Of a stretch of DNA of 64,000 nucleotides, positions 33,801 to 45,800 are shown piece by piece. The translations under genes and the position numbers were made by a program. This stretch comes from Oikopleura dioica. Taxonomy: Eukaryota > Chordata > Appendicularia > Copelata > Oikopleuridae. Every line of letters begins with the position of its first letter. Within the stretch, counting starts at the first letter, position 1. Location: assembly GCA_907165135.1 (NCBI GenBank), contig OU015567.1:4841001-4905000 (forward strand), written 5' to 3'. Below the pieces are notes generated by a model. It had not been told where the DNA came from. It was given only the letters and a program-made list of their open reading frames with translations, and searched no databases.

Positions 33801-36800
33801 CTAGAATCCAAAGTCTCTGTATCGATAAGCAGTCTGTAAAGATCTTTTATGTACTTCAACTCGATTGAAGTTTTCTGCCCAATCGACGTCCGGGAAACAG
33901 CTTCTGTACTCTTCCTTATCCGGGAACAAAAAGAAACGAGCTAAAAATGCTGAAATCTCGTTTCAATCTCTTCTTTTCTTACCCTCTTTGAGTGCCTCGG
34001 CGCCAATGCCAGCGACATAAATCATCAAATCATTATCGACACTTTTCTCCGGCTCAATGTTGAAATCGTAGATATACTGTCTTGGTGTTTTCTTGATGAA
34101 ATGAGCAATTCTTCCAGGCCCAAGAATGGAGACATTCAGAGTCGATTTTTGGAAGGTTTCGATTCGAATATTCAGTGACCAGTTGTGTATTTTTGCCGGA
34201 TCAAGTCCGATACTAGAATTTTTTATTTTAAGAAGAGACTGGCAATGTTTACCTGAAGCCACTGTTAACGACATTTATCTGGACGAAATCTTCCATCATC
34301 GGATCGTCTTGACAAATTGGCTGGAAATTACAAACGCCCGGTTTTTTCAGCCCTTTCAGCGCGCTTTCGAAGCACAAACTTTGCACTTTTTTCTTTTCGC
34401 AAAAATCACCTTCCCAAGCATCCGGACACTCGCAAGTAATAGACCCGCTTTCATCGAGCTGGCATTTTCCGCCGTTTTTGCAAGGGTCGCTAGAATCGCA
34501 GGGAGTTAGTACGCAATTGGCACCAGTTGCAAAGTCGGGACAAAAGCATTGATAACTTGCCGGGCCGATTGAATTTGTGATGATTTCACAGCTTCCGCCA
34601 TTTTCGCAGGCATCATCGCAGATTGAAAGCTCGCATTTTTCGCCAAAAAAGCCCTGAGGACATTCGCAAAGGTTGTCAATGCATGTTCCTGGGCCGCATT
34701 CTCCGTAATTGCAGCCATTTTTGGGAATATCGCACCACTCTCCGACCCAGTCGATTTCGCAGAGACAAGTGTTCGCCACGGTTCCTTAGAAAATCATGAA
34801 GTTTTACCCCTTTTGGTAGAAAAAATACCTTGTGGAAGAGTCGGATCTCTACAAAATCCAAATTTGCACTTCTCAAAGCAGTTTTCCTCCTCACAAAATT
34901 CGCCTTTCCATCCATGATCGCATTCGCATTTCGGCAAAGCTCCATTTTTCGTAAATCGAACAACGCATTTTCCATTCGCTCCGCAATTTTCAAACCCAGC
35001 GCAGGGGTCGATTCCACAGTTGACTCCGCTGAATCCAGCTGCGCAGTGGCAGGTGAAGCCGCCCGTGGAGGTGGGGACGCATTTGCCATTGTTGAGGCAG
35101 GGAGACTCGTCGGTGCAGATGCTTTGTTCGCAGAGAACGCCGTGGAAGTGATCCGGGCAGGTACAAAAGGGACGACCGGTGATTCCCGGATCGTTCGGGT
35201 CGTTTCCATCCCCGCTCGATTCTTCCTCTCCTCCGAAGATCGCGGCCCAGTCGATGCCACTGATTCTACACTCGCCTCCGTTCAGACAAGCAACATCGGA
35301 ACAAACATTGTTCTGGCACTTTTGCCCGGTAAAGCCAGTGAAACAATCGCATTCAAAAGTCATGTCCGAAGCCGTTGTTGACCCTCGATCCTTCATTGCC
35401 TTTTTCGGTATACAATTGCCTCTGTTTTCGCAGGGATTCGGATTGCAGACAGATTTTTGACAAGTGTGGCCGTAAAAACCAGGGAGGCATTCGCAGGTAT
35501 AGCGCTTTTTCGAGTTGTTTTCGAAGAGTTTAGAATTGATTCCAAGCTCGCGGGAGATGATAAAGTCCTCGTATGTGTATGAGTCATCGTATGAGTCATA
35601 ATACGAGTCATAATACAATGACTCATTGTATGAATCATAGTCTGAGTAACTGTATGAGTCATCGTAAGAGTCGTTAGCCTCCACAATGAACATTTTGTTT
35701 TCCACCGTGATTTCAATAATTTCATTCGACTCTGTCACCCGACTTGCTTTGGGCACACAAACTGAGTTCCTCGGGCAATCATTAATCGCGCAAATATCGA
35801 ACTCGCAGAATTCCCCTCGTCCTTTTCCTCGGCATCTGCAAAATTGATTGAAATAAGAGCCCCCTCCCATCATCTCGAAAAAGCATTTTCCACCATTGCA
35901 AATATTGACCTCAGAGTCAGCCTGTTGGCATGGGCTTCTTTCGCAGTTTTCTCCGTGCCAGCCCGCGTGACAAGCGCATTTCTTTTCCCCGTTTTCGACC
36001 GAGCACCAGCCGCGCTCGCAGAAAAGCGGGTCTTCGGCGCAGATTTTTTCCGCCGCATTCTCTTCGCAGTATTTTCCAGAAGTTCCTTCATTGCATAAAC
36101 AGACAAAACCCTCCTCAGCAGTGGAATCAGCCTGGCAAGTGCCGCCGTTTTTGCAGTAGCTGTTCAACTCGCACAAAGAAATTTCACACAATTTTCCGAT
36201 AAAAGAACTTGGACAGAGGCAGGCGAAGGAGTCGTCTATGATTTCACATGAACCGTGATGGCAAGGGTTGCTCGAGCAGGGGGTGATTTCGCAGTGCGGC
36301 CCGGAAAATCCGCTTGGACATTCGCAGACGAAACCGTACTCAGTTACAGCTTCGTTGAGCTGGTTTGTTGTCAGATGACATTTTCCAGCGCCGCAAGGGT
36401 TGGTTGAACAGGGTGTTATTTCGCAAAAAAGACCACTTATTCCCGCTTGGCAAGAGCATTTCACCTCGCTATCGGAAAAATGGCACTGTCCGCCATTTGC
36501 GCATTCGATTTTGTCATCCCCTTCGCAAGGAGTTCCCTCGCAAAAATTCCCAGTAAAACCAGTTGGGCATTCGCAGAAAGGATTTTCGTCATCGTCGATG
36601 TTGCACTTTCCGCCGTTGAGGCACATTGAATCATCGCAAAGTCGAATTGAGCATTTGACGCCAGAAAAGCCGGGCAAGCAATTGCACTTGAAATTTCCAT
36701 CTTCAATCGAGCAGGACGCGTTGTTTTCGCACTCGATGTTTTCGCAAATGGATTTTTCGCAGTAATCGCCAAGAAAACCCATCGCGCAGGTGCAGACGCG

Positions 36801-39800
36801 TTTTCCAGCGAGGACTTCGCATGTTCCGTCGTTGAAACAGGGGTTCAAGTCGCAAGGGCTCTGGTCGCAGAACTCTCCGGAATACTCGTTTATGCATTCA
36901 CAACTGACGGAGTTTTCGGAGATCGGAGTACAGAGACCGTTTTGGCCACAGGGGCCTGCGTTGCATGGCGAAATTTCGCACCTGTTTTCCTCTCCATGAG
37001 TGATTCCTGGAGGACAAAGGCACTGAGCAACGCGATCAGCATCGATAAAACAAGTTCCATCATTTTGGCAGTAATTTTCAAAAAGGTCACAGACGGTCTT
37101 TTCACAGAAATCTCCGAGAAAGCCTTCGCTGCAAGTGCAAATCTGCTCATTCAAGTTGTTTTTCGAACAGATTCCTCCATTCTCGCAAGGGTCGTTTGCA
37201 CAAAGATCAATTTCACAGCGACTACCGTGGAAATTCCCAATGCATTTGCAACCAGGCTCTCCATTTTCATCAACAAAGCACTCGCCATTTTCGCCATTAC
37301 AGTCAAAAGACTCGCATACAGTTATCTCACAGTAGCTGCCAGTAAAGCCGGGAGGACAGAAGCAAGATGTATCGCTAAGAGTCTCAGTCGCTTTGAAATG
37401 AAAGTTTTTGATGTTTCCAGAAGCCGGCGATTTCGACTCAGAGACGGTTTTGACGGAAAAGTTTTGGTAGAAAATCTTGTTTCCGGGAAGTTTTACTGTG
37501 TGTCTGAGGTATTCCTTTCCATCGATCGTCACTAGAATCTGATCTGATCTGGCGATGATGTCGAATTTCGTCCCTCCGGTCTTTTCAAAACTTATTTTGG
37601 ATTGCAAAATTGAGCCAGAACCGCGCTCACACTTCAAAATCGTACAGAGCCAAAAGTCAACCGAGTCCGGGTCTTCTGAAATCGTCAGCAGCGATCCAGA
37701 TGCTTCACTTACAAAATCTTCTTTATCCAGAACTTCGATTCTTCTTCCATCAAAAACGACTTCCAAAATGAATTTTTGATCCTGAGGAAGTTCAAAGCTT
37801 TTATAAACGAAGCTCATTTTCCAATCAAGTGTCAGTTCGGAAATTGTCAAAATCTCCTTGCCCATTTCAATGTCGATCGATTCCCTTTTCAAGTCGCCAA
37901 TGAGTTCGCATTTTCCATTGACGCAATTATTGCCCTCGTCCGAGTCGCAAGGGGTTACTTCGCAGACTTCTCCGGAATACCCATCTGCGCAGTCGCAAAA
38001 ATACTCGCTTTCGATTCCATCGCCAGACCCTTCACCTTCTTTTTTGCATTTTCCTCGTTGATTGCACCCTTCAAGCAGCGAATCACAAGGGGTAATATGA
38101 CACAGTGCTCCGGAAAAGCCCTCGTTGCAGTCACACTCGAATCCGTTAACAAGCGGCACGCAGGTTCCATCATCACCGCATGGATCGTCCGAGCAATGAT
38201 TTTCCTCGCAGCGTGAGCCGAAATAGCCATCTGGGCACTCGCAATATCCAATCAAGCCAAAAACCAAGCAAAATCCGCCGTTTTCGCATTGGATATCAGT
38301 ACAAGCGTCGTAAACACAGTCGGGTCCATGGAAACCCGGTGCACATTCGCACTCGTAAAATTGCGGTGGTTCAAAAAGCTGGTCGTCTTCCAAGAGAGCC
38401 GGGTTGGTTTCATTTCTCGCCACGACATGGCAGGTCCCGCCATTTTGGCATTTGTTATCGGAACAAGGAGTAAACTCGCAGAACTGTCCGTAAAAGCCCT
38501 CTTGACAAATGCAAGTTGGAAATCCGCCCTGAATCGAGCAAACTCCATCGTTGAAGCAGCTGTATTGTATTGTCTCTTCAGTATTGCAAGGAGTTACTTC
38601 ACAGTGCTCGCCTGAAACTTCAAAAAGCCCAGAACAATCGCATTGATAACCAGGCGCTTGAGGAATTTGAACGCATTCTGCTCCATTTAGACATGGATTT
38701 TCGTCGCAAGGGTTGATCTCGCAGAATTCTCCGAGCCAGCCAATGCAGGAGCATTCGTATCCCTTCTCAAAATCACTCGATAGGGAGCAGAATCCATCGT
38801 TCAAACATGCATGTTCGTCACAAGGAGTAACTTCGCATCTTTCCCCGGAATATCCATCTTTACATTCGCACTTAAAATCGTCTCCGTTTCCAATACACTT
38901 TCCTTCGTACAAGCATGGGTCTTCGCTGCACACCCCTTCGAGGCAGTACCTGCCGCTGAAGCCCTCGGGACAGTCGCAGTAAAAGTCCTGATCGATGATG
39001 GAACAAGTGCCGTTATTCTGACAAGGAGAATTTTCACACGGAGTTGTTTGGCAAATATCACCAGAAAAGCCATCCGGACAGCTGCAAGTAAAACCTGTAC
39101 TGTCTGCAGTACAAGTAGCTTTATACAGACATGGATAAGTCGAGCAAGAATCGAACTGGCACTTTTCACCGTAGAAGCCGATTTCGCATTGGCAGGTGTA
39201 GCCTGTTTGATGAGGAAAGCAAGTTGATCCATTTTCGCATTCGTTTCCTTGGCAGGAATCGATTTGGCAAAACTTACCAGAATAACCAGTTGGGCATCGG
39301 CACTCGAATTCATCAGCACTGGTTGGATCGCAAAGACCATTGTTGATGCACGGATTCGGGTGGCAAATGTCTAATTGGCAGAACTCCCCATTGAAACCGT
39401 CTTTGCAAGAGCAAGAAACACGCAAATCATTTGTCAGCGAACAAGTTCCGCCATTGACGCATGGATTTTCTTCACAAGGAGAGACTTCGCATTTTTCCCC
39501 TCCAAAGCCTTCTGGGCAGAGACAGACGTACGAATCGACCCCGGGGACGCATTTGTCACTGGAAACGTAGAAACAGGGGTTGTCAGAGCAAGTGGTTAGT
39601 TCGCAGTTGTTTCCGAAAAAACCAGCTTGGCAGGTGCAGCTGGCTTCTCCTTCTTCGATTGAACAATGGCCTCCGTTTAGGCAGATCTGAGAGTCGCAGA
39701 CGGAGTTTTGGCAGAAAGAGCCGGAGAAACCAGGATCGCAGATGCACGAAGTTTGGCTTTGGTTTTCTTCTTTAAATGATTTCTTTTGTATAATATAAAA

Positions 39801-42800
39801 TATTTGAATCGTTAATTGACATCAGAAGATAAATGAGTTCGTTTTTATTGCAGGCTTAACGTTTTCGGAACAGAAATTCCATCATCAGAGCCGGTTGCTT
39901 GAAAACTTGACGATCTTTTTTACAAGGGAGAAACTGACCTTTTCTTGTTGAAGAGTGAACTGATCAAAATTGCGAATAATAATTTGATCCCTAACCATAT
40001 TCTAGAGAAAATTCTTTAACCCAAACTGTTTTTATAATCTCAGAGGCTCCAATTGCCTTCAAAACTTATAAAAACAGTTTGGGTTAAAGAATTTTCTCTA
40101 GAATATGGTTAGGGATCAAATTATTATTCGCAATTTTGATCAGTTCACTCTTCAACAAGAAAAGGTCAGTTTCTCCCTTGTAAAAAAGATCGTCAAGTTT
40201 TCAAGCAACCGGCTCTGATGATGGAATTTCTGTTCCGAAAACGTTAAGCCTGCAATAAAAACGAACTCATTTATCTTCTGATGTCAATTAACGATTCAAA
40301 TAATGGCTACCGACATCGAATCAAGCGCTTGGAAAACTTGGCATCAAAAATGCACAGGTCCAGGGAGCACAGAATTTCTTATCGAACTGTGTTTCTGATC
40401 AATTATTGCCTAATTTTACTAAGGTACCAGCCTCAGTTTTAAAATTTTGTAAATGGGGTAGGAATAAAATTCGTAGGGAACGGGAAAAAATTTTAGTAAG
40501 GGAACTTGAAAATTGTAATAAAAAATTAGAAGAAATTAGGGTATTATTTAATGAACATCTGTTAAAGTTTTTCGATGAAGAAAAAATTAAATCGGAAAAA
40601 GAAAGAATGAAATTTATTATAGATTTAGAAAATAAAGCTAGAATAAAAGATGAAGATCGAGATAACAAGAGACAAATTAAATTTGGGAAACTCAAAGCCA
40701 AACAACAATTTAATAAACCAAAAAATTTTTAGTAAAAATTTATCCAGTAAACAAATTCCAAATAATATTCAGAAAATTCTAGAAAGAGGTTACAAGGCCC
40801 CTGTAGGGGGAAGGCCTCATGAATTAAATTTATTACAACAATTTGACAGTTTACTTGGACATCTTCAACGGTATGACAAATTTCAGTCTCTTTCACCGAT
40901 ATCTAAATTTCATCTTAAGGGAAAACTTACTGTTATGCATGAAAAACTCACTTGTTGTTTTGGGGGAGATGACAGTAATAAAGTAATACGACAATTTTTA
41001 AGGGATAATTCAGATATTGTTTTTGTTCTTGGTGACAAAGATTCTGTAATCGTTATTCTAGAAAGAGACAGATACGAAAATGCTCTTTTAGCAGAATTTA
41101 AGGATACAAATAAATTTATTGAGGTGCCACTAGATCCGGTTGAGGAAGATACTATAGAAATGCGGAAAAACTTAAGATCACTCGAAAAATATGTCGACAA
41201 GAAATTTTATAATTTGAATAAACCTATTTCTAATATAAAAGTAGCTTATGGTTTAGCCAAATATCACAAACCATCGTTTGAGCAAGAATTATATATGAGG
41301 CCTATTATTTCGGCAAAAAATACAGTAAGCGAAAATTTTCAGAAAAATTTTCTTGGAAAATTACTTGATAACTTGAAGTGCGATTTTACTCTTCAAGGAT
41401 CAAAACAATTTAGCGACTGGTTTAAAGACAAAAATTTTGATTACTCACAAATTGATTATGCAAGTTTTGATATTGAAAAAATGTACCCTTCAGTAAATAC
41501 TTCGCATTTAATTGAGTTATTAATCAAATTTATTTATGAGGAAAATTCACCGTCAAAAATTTTGCCAAGATTTAGAAATGAGGAAAAAAAATTATTGAAA
41601 CCAATTCCAAAAACTGTTCTTTGGCCTATCTTAGTTTCTGTGCTCACTCGTTTGACCTCTTTCCGTTGTTTTGACAAGTATTATAAGCAAATTTCGGGTC
41701 TAAGTATGGGTGACAGTATTAGCCCTAAATTGGCAAATTTTTATCTACATGTACTCGAAAAAGACAAAATCAAAAAATTGATTAATGAAAAAATCATTTT
41801 CGGTTATCGGCGCTATCTCGATGATACCATCGTATTCTTCAAACGTGGTTGTTTCGACGAAGTCAATAATATTTTTCAAAGTCTTCATGAAAGTCTGAAA
41901 ATTACAGTCGAAAGATCTTGTCCAAGTGGTATAAAATTCCTTGATTTTATAATTTATCCTTCAGAATCAAATATCCTTCAAATACGCAACAATCGTAAAC
42001 ACACAGTTCCGATGAATTTCGTAAAAGATACTGCTCCGGTCTCTCTGAAAAAGGGAATTCTTATATCAGAAATCAAAAGGTCATTCTACAAGCATTCTTG
42101 TCAGAAAACTCTTGACGAGGAGTTAAAAGAGATAGAACAGAAATATCTCTCTCAAGAATTTCCCCTAGAAATTATACGTGATGCAGTAAGAGTAGTTAAA
42201 GAGGGTAAAACGGATAAAAAAGACTGGAAACTGGAAAAGTCTGAAAATCCAGAGAGAAATTTTACAATCTGTATTCCTTTCACGAGTCAGAGGGTGTCCC
42301 GAATAACCAGCGAGTTGCGCAGGTTGATATCCGTATTTTTACCAGAATTTAATTTGCACACGGCATTGTCTACTGTAACGATGCGTAACACGATTATCTC
42401 CAGTCTACTGCCGAAGACGGAATTCGAAAAGGCCATTAATGTGGTGTATTCGTTTAAATGTCGGTGCGGCGAAGAGTATATTGGAGAGTCGGAATCCCTG
42501 AGCATGAGAATCCGAGATCATGGACAACCATCAAAAGATACAGCTATATTTTCTCATACAAAAGAGTGTGATGATTTTAAGACAGGGTTCATTGAGAAAT
42601 ATCAGCAAAATAATCCTCAATCTCGATTTGACTATCTTAGCTCACATTTATCGATATTACATAAAAATCTTCCTTATGACAAGAGAAAACAAGTTGAGGG
42701 TCTTGAAATCGTGCTTAAAGATCCGCAGTTAAACAAACAGATCAACCATCGAAAAATCTTCATTTTGTGATACCACTCAGAGGCAAGTTTTGAAGGCAAT

Positions 42801-45800
42801 TGGAGCCTCTGAGATTATAAAAACAGTTTGGGTTAAAGAATTTTCTCTAGAATATGGTTAGGGATCAAATTATTATTCGCAATTTTGATCAGTTCACTCT
42901 TCAACAAGAAAAGGTCAGTTTCTCCCTTGTAAAAAAGATCGTCAAGTTTTCAAGCAACCGGCTCTGATGATGGAATTTCTGTTCCGAAAACGTTAAGCCT
43001 GCAATAAAAACGAACTCAATATAAAATATATATAAAATATATATTCTGGCAAAAAGGAACAAATTTTTTTGTGCGATTTTTTAAATCTATCGTTCATTTA
43101 TCATGATCAAAAATTCCTGTTCTCCCAATTTTATACACCATTATGGTTTTTAGAAGCAAATGTTAAAAATACAAGAAACCATTCCTGTTTTCTGCTGAAC
43201 AACACAAGTCTGATCCAAATGACACGGATTTCTAGTGCAGGGATCATTTTCGCATCGCGCCCCGTAAAAACCCTCTTCGCAGTCGCAAATGAACCCAGTT
43301 ACACTTTTCGCCTCCAACAGACACTCTCCATCATTCAAACAAGGAGAGTCGTTACAAGGGCTGTTTTCGCACAAATCTCCAGTGACGAATGGGTTTTGAC
43401 AGGAGCAGACAAAATGAACGCCTTTTGGGACACATTCGCCGTCATTTTCGCAGGGCTGGGTTGAACAGGCCTGGTCTTTTTCGGATATTTCAAGAAATAA
43501 TATAATATAATATAATATAATATAATATAATATAATATAATATAATATAATATAATATAATATAATATAATATAATATAATATAATATAATATAAAGTTG
43601 ATGTATCCGTGCGTATGTGGCAGTTATCCCCTTCAAATCCACTGGCACAATGGCATTTTGCTGCTAAATTCTCCGAGTCAAAAACGCAAATTCCCCCATT
43701 TTCGCAGCTCTTCCCCAAGCAAGGGTCAATTTCACAAAACAACCCTTTTAGATCTTCTGGGCAGTCGCAATAGGTGTCTGTTCCATCAACTTTGCAAGTT
43801 CCGTACTTGCAGGGCGAGTCGTGGCAGGGATCGATATCGCAGTAATCACCGCTATAGTTTGGCAAGCAATCGCAGGTGTAAGAGCTTCCGGAGATAAGAC
43901 ATTGAGAACCATTCCGGCAATTATTCTTTGAACAAGGAGTAATCTCGCAATTTTCTCCGGTGTAGCCATCTTTTTTTGGGATGAAAAAGATCGATTTTTA
44001 AGCCATAAAATATCATTTACAATTCATGCACTTTTGTTAATTAAGGCCTTCATCAACTACTGTCTAAGACAGGCTGTTATTCATGAATTATTCAAAGCGA
44101 TATATTTTCTTTGGAAAGTTTTTTGACCAGAAACCTGTTTCGAGAAATATGCGACTTTCTTATTTGATTTTTCTTTTGTTTGGAATTCAGGGAAAATTCA
44201 TCTTTGGAGGTTTTTACGACGCCATTTGCGCCAGAAGTGGTAAGAAAGAGAATAAAAAAAAATGATTTTTTCGATTATTTTTAGATTACAGAAGAGCGTA
44301 TCCAGAAGATTGCCAGCGAAGAAAAAATGGCTTTGGCTGGCGGATTCAATAAACTTGACAAAATTGACAAATAAACTTGACAAAGCCACTCTTCATGAAT
44401 TATTTTCAGAACTTCTTATTTGAAAGGCCGCATGTTTTCGACTAAGAGCCTTCTTCTTAGCGAGAACGATGAGATTTTTCTACGTTTTTTTACTGTTTGG
44501 AATTCAAGGAAAATTCATATTTGAGCGTTTTTACGATGCAATTTGCGCGCGACAAGGTCTGAAAAAATTATTTTCCGACTTAATTTATTTTCTTTCTTCA
44601 GATTACAGAATTGCTTATCCGGAAGATTGCCAGTCCGGAGCAAACAAATTCTCCTGGCAAATTCACTACAAATGACTAATGAAATGGGGCTTATTCTGAA
44701 TTGACTTTTCTGAGACTCTTCTTTCTATAGTTTTTATATTTTTCTTGAATTAAATTCGTATTCGCCGCAAATAAACTAGATTTCTTCCATTAGAATCAAA
44801 AATTCATGCAAACTTCTTCGCAATAAATCTCAAAAGACAGCCCTAACGACTCATTATCGTATAAATAATTATCATCGGAGCATAAAAAGAAACCATCAAC
44901 ATTTAACAGAGTCAGTAAAAAAACGTCCTAAAGTTCAAATGAAAATCTTACTTCCTTTTTTCTTTTCAGCGATTTCGGGAAAATTCGCCTTTGGGGGCTT
45001 TTACTATGCTATTTGCAATAAAGAAGGTATTAAAAATATTTCAAGAGAATAAATAATCGGAAAATTAAGATTACCGACAAGCCTATCCAGAGGATTGCCA
45101 GCGAATGAAAGGAAATCCAAATGAATGGAAAATTCTTTAAATTTCTCTGATTTTTAATAAATTCTTCGTTTTCATCCCTTTCCTGGGCAATGACACTTGT
45201 ACTCTCCTCCTTCCAGATCTTCGCACTCTCCTTCATTCAGACATGGGTCAAGATCGCAAAGAGTATTCTGGCAGTAAATTCCCACAGTTCCAGGTCGACA
45301 GTAGCACTGCGGCAGGTTATCTTCGTTGATTCCACAGACACCCAAGTTGGCGCAGGTCAACAGTCCCGTGTCGCAAGGGGAGTTCTCGCAGTTTGGCCCG
45401 GAAAAACCAGGCTTGCAGGAGCAGATGTATCCTCCCTGAATGACAGTACAACTGCCACCATTCTCACAAGGCGAGCTAGAGCAAGCATCGATCTCGCAAT
45501 GAATTCCCGAAAATCCATCATCACACTGGCATTTATACGAATTATCTTCCATAATATAACATTTCCCAGATGTCCCGCAAGGATTCAAGTGGCAAACTGT
45601 CTCCTCACAAAAATCCCCTATATAGGGAGGGTCACAGCTGCATCGAGGGGCGCCGCCGTCCATGATGCATGTTTGCCCATTGCAAGGATTCAAGGCGCTG
45701 TCGCAGGGAGAGCGCTCACATACGACGCCGGAATAGTTGTTGATGCAGGAGCAGTTAAATCCGCCGGTGGGAATGTTGTTTTCGTCCATGTCTTTTCAAA

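Larger units (their letters stand above)
39804..43018 (+). mobile_element. Penelope-like retroelement (PLE)
   Basis: It lies in intron 39783-43179 of the EGF gene, on the opposite strand. It has a 5' pair of terminal repeats arranged as an inverted repeat, a reverse transcriptase/GIY-YIG reading frame, and a 3' terminal repeat directly repeated with the inner 5' copy. ATATAAAATAT occurs on both sides (39793 and 43019), a possible target duplication, but the flanks are low-complexity. Without it the intron would be about 180 bp. Confidence 0.88.

Noticed and set aside
34830-39340. Long plus-strand and second minus frames inside the EGF gene
   Set aside because: They are shadows of the Cys-rich coding frame; none has a motif.
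40715-40735. A AAT TTT as a -1 ribosomal slip site in the PLE
   Set aside because: The downstream RT frame is +1, not -1, relative to the upstream frame, so this heptamer would not lead into it.
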